NCBI RefSeq assembly: GCF_016863315.1
Contig: NZ_BOOQ01000017.1
Location: 1 to 64,000 of the forward strand
DNA: 64,000 nucleotides
Source: Planotetraspora silvatica
GTDB taxonomy: Bacteria; Actinomycetota; Actinomycetes; Streptosporangiales; Streptosporangiaceae
Direction: 5' to 3'
Shown here piece after piece: positions 49,303 through 58,118 of this stretch. The notes under the pieces were generated by a model. The model searched no databases. It was not told the origin of the DNA and was given only the letters and a program-made list of their open reading frames with translations. Both the position numbers and the translations under genes were made by a program. How positions within the stretch are numbered: position 1 is the stretch's first letter; each line of letters begins with the position of its first letter.

Positions 49303-49902
49303 TCACGTGAGCAACCTTCTCAGGTGACCGAGGCAGCGCCCCCGCGTCGGGCCGATGCTTCCGATCGCGATGCCGAGACCGGCCGCGATCTCGGCGTAAC
49401 TCGGCGGAGGCGAGGCCATCAGGACCCGCAGCAGCCGCCTGCAGCTGTCGGAGAGCTGTTCGTACGCCTGCCAGACACGGCGCAGCGCGGCCTCCTGGCC
49501 CGCGGCCTCCTCGGCGTCGAGTACGGCCTGCTCGGGGGAGCGGTCGTCGGCCTCGGGCGACAGGACGTCGACGTCACTGGTCGGCACGACCCTGCGGGAG
49601 CCGCGGATGACCTTGAGGCACTCGTGGCGGGCGGTGCTCGCCAGCCACGAGCCGACCTTGTCCGGTTCCTTGATCCGGGTGAGGTTGTCGGCGAGCCGGA
49701 ACCACGTGGTCTGGAAGACCTCGTGGGCGTCGGCGTCGATCAGCCGGTGCGAGCGGACGACGGACCAGACGAGTGGGCTCAGGCGGCCGACGAGTGCCTC
49801 CCATGCCGCCGCGTCTCCCTTGGCCGCGGCCTGGAAGAGGGCGCCGGTCGAGTCGATGTCCACGCGGCACGCCCTTACGTCGGGTGCATCCGGGATCGTC
49901 AT
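49303..49902 (-). CDS. ECF-like sigma-70 family RNA polymerase sigma factor
   Basis: 199 residues with two regions only, as in ECF sigma factors. Region 2 is at about 40-95 (LSPLVWSVVR, DAHEVFQTTWFRLADNL, WLASTARHE) and region 4 at about 143-198 (EQLSDSCRRLLRVLMA, SYAEIAAGLGIAIGSIGPTR). It directs RNA polymerase to a specific promoter set. ATG 49902. The next gene is the paralogue of the small CHAT-locus protein, so the targets may include the locus at 17.8-22.6 kb. Confidence 0.87.
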   Translation of the reverse strand: MTIPDAPDVRACRVDIDSTGALFQAAAKGDAAAWEALVGRLSPLVWSVVRSHRLIDADAHEVFQTTWFRLADNLTRIKEPDKVGSWLASTARHECLKVIRGSRRVVPTSDVDVLSPEADDRSPEQAVLDAEEAAGQEAALRRVWQAYEQLSDSCRRLLRVLMASPPPSYAEIAAGLGIAIGSIGPTRGRCLGHLRRLLT

Positions 49903-50076
49903 CGTACGACGAGGGGGACCTGCCGTGTGAGGAGCGAGACCTGTTCGAGATCGGCCGCGACCTCCCGGGCGCCGGGCGCGGTTTCCCGCCGATCCGCCAC
50001 GGCACGGAAGCGGGGACGAATCCCGATTCGAACGGAGCCGCGCCGGGCCGGCGCCGAGCGTGACGTGCGCGGTCGA

Positions 50077-52101
50077 TCAGCCTGAGGCCAGGCTGATCAA
50101 CCGCCGCAGCGCGGTCCTGTCGCTGCTGCCGAGGTTCTCGTACGCCCGGCACAACTGGTTGGCGACCGTCCTGATGGACAGCCCCAGCCGCTTGGCGATC
50201 TCGCGGTTGGTGAGCCCCGCCGCCGCCAGGCCGGCGATCTGCCGCTGCCTCGGGGTCAGGCGGGGGGTCGCGAGGTCGAGCAGGGCCGGGGTGCGGGCGC
50301 CCTGGCAGGCCTGGGCCAGCGTCGAGGCGTAGGCGATGGAGGCGTCCGCGGACCGGGCGTCGCGGTGGGCCTTCGCGGCGTGGCCGGCGGCCTCGGCGGC
50401 ATGCAACAGCAGGCCGAGGTCCGCCAGTCTCCCGGCCACCTTGTCCAGGGCGGGCCCGTCGGCCGCCACGAGAGCGGCGGCGTGGTCGGCGAGCAGCGGA
50501 GCGAGGTCTCCCTGCAGGGTGTCGGCGAGCCGCCTGAGCCGATCGGCGACCAGGCCGGGTGCGCCGAGCCGTACGACGTCGTGCAGGGCGAACAGCTCAC
50601 CTGATCCTGGGCCGGTGGACCGGCCGGCGCCGTACGGCGCGAGCGGCTGTCCCGGCTCCTCGGCGCCGGAACGGGCGGCGCCGTGCAGAGCGAAGAGCCC
50701 ATCCGGCAGGCAGGCGCCCGACCTGCACGCTCGGGCGGCCGCCAGGGCGGATCCCACCGCGGCGTCCTGCTCGCCCCGTGTGGCGAAGACCCACGCGCGG
50801 GCGATGAGGAACGAGGCGGGCGTGGCCAGGAACTCGGGTAACGAGTCCTGCGGCCACCGGCTCAACGCGTCCTCCGCCGTCAGCAGGTCACCGGACTGGG
50901 TGGCGGAGCAGGCCAGCTCCGCCAGGCACGGCCCGTGCAGGGGAGAACGCCGCAGGCCTTCGGTGCTCCAGGCCACCGCTTCACGGAGCTCGCCGCGGAG
51001 CCGGGCGATCCAGGCCCGGCGCGCGCAGAAGTCGACCATGCCGGGTTCGTCCCAGCCCTCGTCCTCCTCCGTGAGCCGCTCGCCGACGCCGGGGACGACC
51101 TGCGTCACGTCGCCGGTGTGGCCGAGCGCGGTCAGTTGCGCGCACTGGGCCGACAACGCCGACGCGAGGTCCTCCTCCGGCCGTGCCGTACGGCTCAGCC
51201 GGAGCGCGCGCAGCCGCCCGACGCCGGCACGTACGGCGGGTCCGAACAGGGGATGGGCCAGCCGTACGAGAAGGGCGTCGTCGGTCACGACCAGTCCCTT
51301 CGCCTCCAGCCTCTCCAGCGGGGCGACGGGAGTACCGGCGGCGGTGGCGTCGACCGGCTCGCCGAACGCGACGAGCTCGAGCGCCTCCCGTTCGGCCCCG
51401 TCGACCTCTCCCATGGCGGCTCCGACCAGGTCCCTGAGCCGGCCCGTCATGGGCACGGCTCCCCGCCACCGCCACACGCCGTTCACCCGCCGCAACATGC
51501 CCGCCTCGCGCGTCGCGACGACCAGTTCGCGGAGCAGCCACAGGTTCCCGTCGCTCACCCGCCGGAGCCTCTGCGCGGTCAGCGCCTCGACGTGGTCGCC
51601 GAGCACCGCGCCGAGGACCTGGGTCACCTCCGCGGCGGGCAGCGGGCCGAGGCGGAGGTGGGAGAGCATGTGCTGCCGTCCGAGCGCGAGGACGGCGTCG
51701 GGGGCGGGAGCGCCGGCCGGCAGGGTGAGCAGGACGCGTGCGCGCCGGTTCGCCACCAGGTGATGGACGAGGGCCGCCGATGCGTCGTCGAGAAGGTGGG
51801 CGTCGTCCACGACGAGCACGCGCACCGGCCGCAGCGCGTCGACGGCCCGGCTCAGCGAGTCGGCCGCCGCACCGGGCAGCAGGTGCGCGAACGCCGCGAA
51901 ACGAAGCGGCGCGGTGCCGCGCGTCCCGGTGACCCACGCGTACGGGAGACCGGCGACGGACTCGGCCGCGAGACGGCTCCTGCCGGCGCCGGCGGGGCCG
52001 CTGACGACGATGCCGCGGCGGTCGCCGTGAAGGGCTTCGCGTATCAGGTCGAGCTCGGCCCCGCGCCCGCCGAACGGCCACTTGTCCCGAGGATCCTCCA
52101 T
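50077..52101 (-). CDS. LAL-family LuxR-type transcriptional regulator
   Basis: 674 residues from ATG 52101 (ATG 52137 is also possible). N-terminal STAND-like ATPase: Walker A GPAGAGRS (35-42), with Arg in place of the usual Lys, and VRVLVVDDAHLL (Walker B). The middle is helical repeats. The C-terminal LuxR helix-turn-helix reads LTPRQRQIAGLAAAGLTNRE and IRTVANQL. Large ATP-binding LuxR regulators control transport, sugar or secondary metabolism genes. Divergent from the GH3 glucosidase gene, which it may activate. Confidence 0.88.
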   Translation of the reverse strand: MEDPRDKWPFGGRGAELDLIREALHGDRRGIVVSGPAGAGRSRLAAESVAGLPYAWVTGTRGTAPLRFAAFAHLLPGAAADSLSRAVDALRPVRVLVVDDAHLLDDASAALVHHLVANRRARVLLTLPAGAPAPDAVLALGRQHMLSHLRLGPLPAAEVTQVLGAVLGDHVEALTAQRLRRVSDGNLWLLRELVVATREAGMLRRVNGVWRWRGAVPMTGRLRDLVGAAMGEVDGAEREALELVAFGEPVDATAAGTPVAPLERLEAKGLVVTDDALLVRLAHPLFGPAVRAGVGRLRALRLSRTARPEEDLASALSAQCAQLTALGHTGDVTQVVPGVGERLTEEDEGWDEPGMVDFCARRAWIARLRGELREAVAWSTEGLRRSPLHGPCLAELACSATQSGDLLTAEDALSRWPQDSLPEFLATPASFLIARAWVFATRGEQDAAVGSALAAARACRSGACLPDGLFALHGAARSGAEEPGQPLAPYGAGRSTGPGSGELFALHDVVRLGAPGLVADRLRRLADTLQGDLAPLLADHAAALVAADGPALDKVAGRLADLGLLLHAAEAAGHAAKAHRDARSADASIAYASTLAQACQGARTPALLDLATPRLTPRQRQIAGLAAAGLTNREIAKRLGLSIRTVANQLCRAYENLGSSDRTALRRLISLASG

Positions 52102-52224
52102 GTGAATGAAGAGCAGGACACCGCCGCTTTGATACATGCCGGTCCGGCAGGGGACGGCGCACGGCATCACGTCCGTGAACGTGAGGGATCTTTCAACGAA
52201 TCTTGACTCCGCATTCACGGCCCC

Positions 52225-52253
52225 TTGACCGGAGAGCGCTCTCGGGCCAAGAT
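52225..52253 (+). promoter_or_regulatory. GH3 gene promoter with CebR-like operator
   Basis: -35 TTGACC (52225-52230), 17-base spacer, -10-like CAAGAT (52248-52253). The perfect palindrome GAGAGCGCTCTC (52232-52243) fills the spacer. Its AGCGCT core is that of LacI-family operators such as CebR (TGGGAGCGCTCCCA), so sugar-relieved repression is likely. Confidence 0.6.
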
Positions 52254-52314
52254 CGGGCGAACGCCGCCCGGAGGCGCACCCTGACCGAACCCGCGCCGTG
52301 AGAAGGGACTCCTC

Positions 52315-54981
52315 ATGATCAGATCCCTGGCCCCATTACGCGCGAGCCGGAGCACGCTCGCGACGCTGGCGGCCGTCCTGCTCCTGAGCGGCGGGGCCGC
52401 CGGAGTTCCGAGCGCCGGAGCCGACGCCGCGAAGGGCGGCGGGCAGCCCGTCGTCGGCAAGCCCGCCCTGGACGCCCACGGATGCGCCCGCATCGAGAAC
52501 CGCCTGCCGGCGCTCTCCGACTGGCCGAAGGTCGAAAGCCGGATCAAGCGCGACCCCTCCGACGACAAGCGCATCAAGAAGATCCTCGGCGGCATGACGC
52601 TCGCCGAGAAGGTCGGCCAGATGACGCAGCCGGAGATCGCCGCCATCACGCCCGCGGAGGTCGGGCAGTACGGCATCGGCTCGGTGCTCAACGGCGGAGG
52701 CTCGTGGCCGGGCCGCGACAAGCACGCGTCGCCGCAGGCCTGGCTGGACCTCGCCGACGCCTACTGGACCGCCTCGACGGCCACCCGGACGAAGATCCCC
52801 GTCATCTGGGGCATCGACGCCGTCCACGGCAACAGCAACGTCTACGGCGCGACCCTCTTCCCGCACAACATCGGCCTCGGCGCCGCCCACGACCCCTGCC
52901 TCGTCCGCGACATCGGAGCGGCGACGGCGAAGCAGATGCACGCGACCGGTCAGGACTGGGCCTTCGCGCCCACCCTCGCCGTCGTGCGCGACGACCGGTG
53001 GGGCCGCACCTACGAAGGCTTCTCCGAGGATCCCCGGATCACCCGCGCCTACGGCTACGAGGCCGTCCGCGGACTCCAGGGCGGCGACTCGCACGGCATC
53101 AGCCGGAAGGGTGTCATCGCCACGGCCAAGCACTACATCGGCGACGGCGGCACGGACAAGGGCGTCGACCAGGGGGTCGATCCCTCCTCCGAGGCCCAGA
53201 TGATCAACATCCACGGCCAGGGCTACTACGGCGCGCTGGCCGCGGGCGCCCAGACCGTGATGGCGTCGTTCAACAGCTGGACGAACGCCGACCTCGGCAT
53301 CGACGAGGGCAAGCTGCACGGCAGCGAGCGTGCGCTCACGGGGATCCTCAAGCAGAAGATGGGCTTCGACGGCGTCGTCGTCTCCGACTGGAACGGCATC
53401 GGCCAGGTCGCGGGCTGCACCAACGCCAGTTGCGCGCGGGCGATCAACGCGGGCATCGACATCGTCATGGTGCCCAACGACTGGAAGGCGTTCATCTCCA
53501 ACACGGTCGCGCAGGTCGAAAGCGGCGAGATCCCGATGTCGCGGATCGACGACGCCGTCACGCGCATCCTGCGGGTGAAGCTGCGCGCCGGCGTGTTCGA
53601 CGAGCCCAGGCCGTCCGCCCGCTACGCGGCGGGATCCGCCGACGCGCTCCAGGCGAAGGACCTCGCCCGCGAGGCCGTCCGCGAGTCGCAGGTGCTGCTC
53701 AAGAACAACCACAAGGTGCTGCCGCTGTCGCCCTCGGCCAAGGTGCTCGTCGTCGGCAAGAGCGCCGACAACCTGCAGAACCAGACCGGCGGCTGGTCCC
53801 TCACCTGGCAGGGGACCGGCAACACCAACGCCGACTTCCCGAACGGCACGACGATCCTCGGCGGTCTGCGCGCGGCGCTGGGCACCGACGACGTCACCTT
53901 CAGCGAGACCGGTGACGGCGTCGACCCCTCGGCGTACGACGCGGTCATCGCGGTCATCGGCGAGACGCCGTACGCCGAAGGTGTCGGCGACCTGTCGCGG
54001 CGCACCCTGGAGGCGGCCAAGCTCTACCCGGGTGACCTCGCCGTGCTCGACAAGGTCAGCGGCAAGGGCGCGCCGGTCGTCACCGTCTACCTCTCCGGCC
54101 GCCCGCTCTACGTCAACAAGGAGCTCAACCGCTCCGACGCGTTCGTGGCCGCCTGGCTTCCCGGAACCGAGGGCGCGGGAGTCGCCGACCTGCTCGTCCG
54201 CGGCAGGCACAGCGGCGCGGGCTACACCGGCAAGCTGTCGTACTCGTGGCCGAAGTCGGCCTGCCAGACGCCGCTCAACACCGGCGACGCCGACTACGAC
54301 CCGCTCTTCCCCGCGGGGTACGGCCTGCGCTACGGGCAGTCCGGCTCCGTCGGGACGCTGGACGAGACCTCACCCGAGTTCGCCTGCGGCCAGACGGGCG
54401 GAGGCGGCACCGCCACCGAGGACCTGGAGATCTTCAACCGCGCCGACGTCGCACCGTACAAGAGCTTCATCGGCTCGGCAGAGAACTGGGGCGGCACCGA
54501 GATCGGCGTGGACGGCGAGGCCGCGCACTCCGAGATCAGCGTCGTGCCGTCCGACGTCAACGTGCAGGGCGACGGCCTGAAGGCGACCTGGAACGGCAGC
54601 GGGCCCGCGCAGATTTACATGCAGGATCCGGCGGGCGGCAGCGACCTGCGCGGCTACCTCAACGCCGACGCCGCCCTGGTCTTCGACACCGTCGTGCACC
54701 AGCCGCCGGCGGCGCGGACGGTGATCAGCACGCACTGCGTCTACCCGTGCTTCGCCGAGATCGACGCGACGCCGTTGTTCCAGCGACTGCCCGTGGGCGC
54801 CAAGGCCACCGTCAAGGTCCCGATCTCGTGCTTCGCCACCGGGGGCCTCGACCTGAGCGTCGTCAACACGCCGTTCCTGATCTACACGGACGGGGCGTTC
54901 TCCGCGTCGTTCGCGAACGTCCGCTGGGTGCCCGGCGCCGCGAAGGACGCCGACGCCGAAACCTGCGCCGGCACGACATAG
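52315..54981 (+). CDS. Secreted GH3 beta-glucosidase/glucan exohydrolase
   Basis: 888 residues. The Sec signal peptide covers about 1-36 (hydrophobic core TLATLAAVLLLSGGAAG). The GH3 N-terminal barrel and C-terminal sandwich follow: nucleophile Asp358 in VVSDWNG, substrate motifs IDAVHGNSN and KHYIGDGGT. From about residue 700 a beta-rich ExoP-type galactose-binding-like module is appended. It hydrolyses beta-glucosides or beta-glucan ends outside the cell. AGAAGGGA precedes ATG 52315. Controlled by the CebR-like operator upstream; a strong hairpin ends the transcript. Confidence 0.92.
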   Translation: MIRSLAPLRASRSTLATLAAVLLLSGGAAGVPSAGADAAKGGGQPVVGKPALDAHGCARIENRLPALSDWPKVESRIKRDPSDDKRIKKILGGMTLAEKVGQMTQPEIAAITPAEVGQYGIGSVLNGGGSWPGRDKHASPQAWLDLADAYWTASTATRTKIPVIWGIDAVHGNSNVYGATLFPHNIGLGAAHDPCLVRDIGAATAKQMHATGQDWAFAPTLAVVRDDRWGRTYEGFSEDPRITRAYGYEAVRGLQGGDSHGISRKGVIATAKHYIGDGGTDKGVDQGVDPSSEAQMINIHGQGYYGALAAGAQTVMASFNSWTNADLGIDEGKLHGSERALTGILKQKMGFDGVVVSDWNGIGQVAGCTNASCARAINAGIDIVMVPNDWKAFISNTVAQVESGEIPMSRIDDAVTRILRVKLRAGVFDEPRPSARYAAGSADALQAKDLAREAVRESQVLLKNNHKVLPLSPSAKVLVVGKSADNLQNQTGGWSLTWQGTGNTNADFPNGTTILGGLRAALGTDDVTFSETGDGVDPSAYDAVIAVIGETPYAEGVGDLSRRTLEAAKLYPGDLAVLDKVSGKGAPVVTVYLSGRPLYVNKELNRSDAFVAAWLPGTEGAGVADLLVRGRHSGAGYTGKLSYSWPKSACQTPLNTGDADYDPLFPAGYGLRYGQSGSVGTLDETSPEFACGQTGGGGTATEDLEIFNRADVAPYKSFIGSAENWGGTEIGVDGEAAHSEISVVPSDVNVQGDGLKATWNGSGPAQIYMQDPAGGSDLRGYLNADAALVFDTVVHQPPAARTVISTHCVYPCFAEIDATPLFQRLPVGAKATVKVPISCFATGGLDLSVVNTPFLIYTDGAFSASFANVRWVPGAAKDADAETCAGTT

Positions 54982-54999
54982 TCCGGCGCGCACAGACCT

Positions 55000-55034
55000 C
55001 CGGGTGGTGGGAGTGGACGCCTCCCACCACCCGG
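55000..55034 (+). terminator. Terminator of the GH3 gene
   Basis: CCGGGTGGTGGGAG (55000-55013) pairs perfectly with 55021-55034 around a 7-base loop, 19 bases after the GH3 stop codon. Confidence 0.75.
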
Positions 55035-55112
55035 GCGGGACTTCGGGACCCACCCCCGCGCGCACCGGTTCGAACCGAGCCGGTGCGCGATCCGTCATTA
55101 GGGCGGGAGCCT

Positions 55113-56024
55113 ATGGAGGCCGATGTGCGCTGGCGATGGACGGTCATGTTCGTGTCCCTGGTGGCGGTCACGTCCTGCGGGACGGGCGCGAACCCGCGTG
55201 CGGGGACTTCTGCTGTCCCCATTTCGGCGGAACCGGTGGCTCCGGCGGGGATGACCGCACCGCCCCAGGTGACCGTGCGCGGCGATGGGCGTCAGGTGTC
55301 CCTCGACGCGTTCACGTACTGCTACCGGAACACGTGCGCCGACGGGAGGCCGGAGAACCTGCCGGACCTGGGAACGGTGACCGGCGACATCACCGTCTCC
55401 TTCCCCCTCGAGGACTGGACCTTCCAGGCGACGCAACTGCAGCCTGCGGTCGCCTTCCCGCAGCCCTGTGACGTGCAGCTTCCCGCACGTCTCGTCGGCG
55501 CCGGAACCGGCACGTGGCGACTGGAGCCCGCCGGGCCCGCGGGGAGATACCGGATCGACGTGTTCGGGCGGGCTCCGGGCGGCGGCGATCTCGCCGCCGC
55601 GTTCGCGGTCACCACCACCCGCGCCGGTTCGACGCCTGCTCCCCAGGCGGGCCTGGGCGCCTTCCACGACCACGACGGCAAGCCGGACAACTACGGCACG
55701 TTCGAGTTCTGGATCGACCACCTGCGCACGACGCCACGCGAGGCCGCCGCCACGCTGACCATCACCGGCCGGAACGGCCGGACGAGCTACGACCTCCCTC
55801 GAGCCGGGGACGACTGCCGACCGAAGGGGCAGGTCAGGTTCCACGCCGAGGTGCCCAACGAGAAGGTGTTGGGCGCCGTCGGGCGGGAGCCGTACACGAT
55901 CGAGGTCGAGGTGGAACTGGACGGGAAGCGGCACACGGCGTCGATGGTCTGGCCGCGGGACGCGAGCACGGACCCCGACGCGGGAGGGGCGCTGACCCCC
56001 GTTTTCGCCCCCGCGCTCTCTTGA
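55113..56024 (+). CDS. Predicted lipoprotein, unknown function
   Basis: 303 residues. The N-terminus RWRWTVMFVSLVAVTSC is a lipoprotein signal with the lipid-attachment Cys at residue 22. The mature part is beta-rich, with Cys pairs near residues 67-72 and 115, an FHDHDGKPDNYGTFEFW motif and a C-terminal Ig-like fold (RFHAEVPNEKVLGAVG, VEVELDGKRHTASM). ATG 55113 lies close behind GGGCGGGAG. No family recognised; probably surface-anchored. Confidence 0.7.
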   Translation: MEADVRWRWTVMFVSLVAVTSCGTGANPRAGTSAVPISAEPVAPAGMTAPPQVTVRGDGRQVSLDAFTYCYRNTCADGRPENLPDLGTVTGDITVSFPLEDWTFQATQLQPAVAFPQPCDVQLPARLVGAGTGTWRLEPAGPAGRYRIDVFGRAPGGGDLAAAFAVTTTRAGSTPAPQAGLGAFHDHDGKPDNYGTFEFWIDHLRTTPREAAATLTITGRNGRTSYDLPRAGDDCRPKGQVRFHAEVPNEKVLGAVGREPYTIEVEVELDGKRHTASMVWPRDASTDPDAGGALTPVFAPALS

Positions 56025-56052
56025 CGCGCGATCCCGGGCCCCGACGGGAGAG

Positions 56053-56574
56053 TCAGCCGACCCCGGGCCTCAGCGCGATGCCGACTCGTTCGATGAATTC
56101 GGCGAAGAGGTGCTCCGCGTAGGGGGCGCCCTCGCGATGCAGCAATTCGGCGATCGGCACCGGTGAGATCCGATATCCCGCGTCGGCCGCCCATCTCACG
56201 GCCAGCACGGCCGCCTCCTCGGGAGGCAGGAAGACGTCGCTCAGCGTCAAATCGTCCGGCCGGAGATACGCCGCCATGTTGTTCGGGGCGAGACAGGCCG
56301 ACCACGCGCCGGCCGACCTGCTGAAAGCCGCCACCGCGACGCAGTCGCTGTCCATGACGAATCCGACGAGAGCCGGCGCTCCGGTCTCCTCGGACACGCC
56401 CACGACGAGGTCCTTCGGATCCGGCAGGGAATCGTCGACGCTCAGTTCCCAGATCCGCCACCCGTCCGCCGCACGCTCCAATTCCTTGGGGTGCCCGTCA
56501 TAGCCCTTCAACGCGCGCAGCCCGGACAGGGGCACGTCCGACCGTGCCACCACAATCGACCCCCAGAAACCCAT
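56053..56574 (-). CDS. Hypothetical protein
   Basis: 173 residues starting MGFWGSIVVARSDVPLSGL; no signal peptide or membrane helix. Recognisable features are an ADGWRIWEL segment, a PALVGFVMDSDCVAVAAFS core and a long C-terminal helix (YAEHLFAEFIERVGIA). The pattern of small soluble beta/alpha proteins resembles immunity-like families, but I cannot assign one. Alone between a lipoprotein and a MarR gene; GC and codon use are typical of the genome. Confidence 0.65.
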   Translation of the reverse strand: MGFWGSIVVARSDVPLSGLRALKGYDGHPKELERAADGWRIWELSVDDSLPDPKDLVVGVSEETGAPALVGFVMDSDCVAVAAFSRSAGAWSACLAPNNMAAYLRPDDLTLSDVFLPPEEAAVLAVRWAADAGYRISPVPIAELLHREGAPYAEHLFAEFIERVGIALRPGVG

Positions 56575-56642
56575 GGCGCCAGATCATGCCCGATTCCCTG
56601 AATGGTGCAAATGCGCGCGAATGCGGGTTCGTGAACCGCAGC

Positions 56643-57080
56643 TCAGGCGTCGCCGAGGTCGGGCGGGGATTCGGTCATCCGCTTGATGATCTTTTCGAGG
56701 GCGCTGCGCAGGTGGCGGCGCTCGTCGTCGGTGAGTGTGGCCATGGCGTGCTCGGCGAGCCGTCGCCTGGCCGCCTCGATCGGCTCCTGCGCGGCGCGCG
56801 CCTTCGGCGTGAGATGCAGGCGGACGAGGCGGCCGTCCGCCGGGTCCCTGTGGCGCACGAGCAGACCGGCGGCCTCCATCCGGGTCGCCGTGTTGACGAC
56901 CGTCGGCGTGGTGACCTGCAGGCGGGCCGCCAGTTCGCCGGGTGTCAGGCCGTCCGTCTCCCACAGCACCTCGAGCACGAGGTTCTGGCCGATGCGCACC
57001 CCGTGGCGGCTCATCGCGTCGTCGGCGGCGGTGCGCAACAGCTTCTGCGCCCGCGTGAGCAGCCTGATCAGTTCGGTCAC
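56643..57080 (-). CDS. MarR-family transcriptional regulator
   Basis: 145 residues with the MarR winged helix (TPGELAARLQVTTPTVVNTA at about 51-70, GLLVRHRDPADGRLVRLHLT wing at 77-96) and dimer helices at both ends. Divergent from the epimerase gene; the 102-base gap contains two related 16-bp sites (57100-57145) that suit a MarR dimer. It probably represses itself and the epimerase gene. Confidence 0.9.
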   Translation of the reverse strand: MTELIRLLTRAQKLLRTAADDAMSRHGVRIGQNLVLEVLWETDGLTPGELAARLQVTTPTVVNTATRMEAAGLLVRHRDPADGRLVRLHLTPKARAAQEPIEAARRRLAEHAMATLTDDERRHLRSALEKIIKRMTESPPDLGDA

Positions 57081-57097
57081 GGGCTCATTCTACGGAT

Positions 57098-57147
57098 CGT
57101 TTGCATGCTAATGATTACATCGATACCGTGTCATTAGCGCGCTAACG
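57098..57147. promoter_or_regulatory. Twin MarR-type operators
   Basis: TTAGCGCGCTAA (57134-57145) is a perfect palindrome. TTTGCATGCTAA (57100-57111) is a related imperfect one: on the reverse strand it reads CATTAGCATGCAAACG, 13 of 16 identical to CATTAGCGCGCTAACG at 57132-57147. They lie between the divergent MarR and epimerase genes. Confidence 0.65.
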
Positions 57148-57182
57148 ACCTGTGGGCGCCGATCGGGAGAAGGACGACTGCC

Positions 57183-58118
57183 GTGATTCTCGTTACGGGT
57201 GGACTGGGCTTCATCGGCTCGCACACGAGCCGGGCACTGCTGGACATGGGGGAGCGCTGCGTGATCGGCGGCCGGACGGCGGGGCGGTCGCCGGACGTCT
57301 TGGCGACCGGCGGCCAGGCCGTCGTGGAGCCGATGGACTGCACCGACCTCGACAGCCTCCTCGGGGTCGGCGAACGCCACGACATCACCGGCATCGTCCA
57401 TCTGGCCGCCGCCGGCCTGGGCGCGGAGACGCCGCTGGACGAGCTGTGGGCGAACACGCGGGCGTTGTTCAACGTGCTGCGCGCCGCGCAGGAGTGGGAT
57501 GTCGCCCGGGTGGTGCTGGCCAGCAGCATCGGCGTGTACGGCGGAGCGGAGGTCGCCGAGGCGTATCGCGAGGACGTGCCGTTGCCGATCGGCAGCGCCC
57601 ACCTGATCCCCGCGCACAAGAAGAGCGCGGAGATCCTGGCGGGCGCCGTCTCCGGAAACACCGGCCTCGACGTCGTCAGCGTCCGGATCGGGGCGATCTG
57701 GGGTCCGCTCGGCAGGCCGGCCTCGCCGTTCTTCGGAGCTCCCCAGCTCGTCCACGCGGCCGTCGGCGGAAACGCCGTCCCCGGACCCCTGTACGCCGAG
57801 GACGCGATCGACATGTGTTACGTCCGCGACTGCGGCCGGGCGATCGCGCTGCTGCAGACGGCGGAGGCGTTGAGCCACCGGACCTACAACGTCGGCAGCG
57901 GGCGCACCACGACCAACCGCGAAGTCGCCGAGGCCCTCGCGAGCGCCGTACCCGGGAGGGCGCCCGGCCTCGCCGAAGGACGACGGCCGGGCACCGCGCC
58001 CGGCGTACGCCTCGACGTCGACAGGCTGCGCGGCGACACCGGGTTCCAGCCCGAATACGACCTCGACCGCGCGGTCGGCGACTACGTCCGCTGGCTCCGG
58101 GCCGGCAACCCCCGCTGA
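57183..58118 (+). CDS. NAD-dependent epimerase/dehydratase family protein
   Basis: 311 residues with an extended-SDR Rossmann start (VTGGLGFIGSH, 5-14), HLAAAG (73-78) and VLASSIGVYG (111-120). The expected YxxxK motif is replaced by AHKKS (about 144-148): Lys is present but the Tyr is not, so chemistry may differ. GTG 57183 follows GGGAGAAGGA. Divergent from the MarR regulator and preceded by two MarR-type operators. The substrate is probably a nucleotide sugar or similar; unknown. Confidence 0.85.
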   Translation: MILVTGGLGFIGSHTSRALLDMGERCVIGGRTAGRSPDVLATGGQAVVEPMDCTDLDSLLGVGERHDITGIVHLAAAGLGAETPLDELWANTRALFNVLRAAQEWDVARVVLASSIGVYGGAEVAEAYREDVPLPIGSAHLIPAHKKSAEILAGAVSGNTGLDVVSVRIGAIWGPLGRPASPFFGAPQLVHAAVGGNAVPGPLYAEDAIDMCYVRDCGRAIALLQTAEALSHRTYNVGSGRTTTNREVAEALASAVPGRAPGLAEGRRPGTAPGVRLDVDRLRGDTGFQPEYDLDRAVGDYVRWLRAGNPR

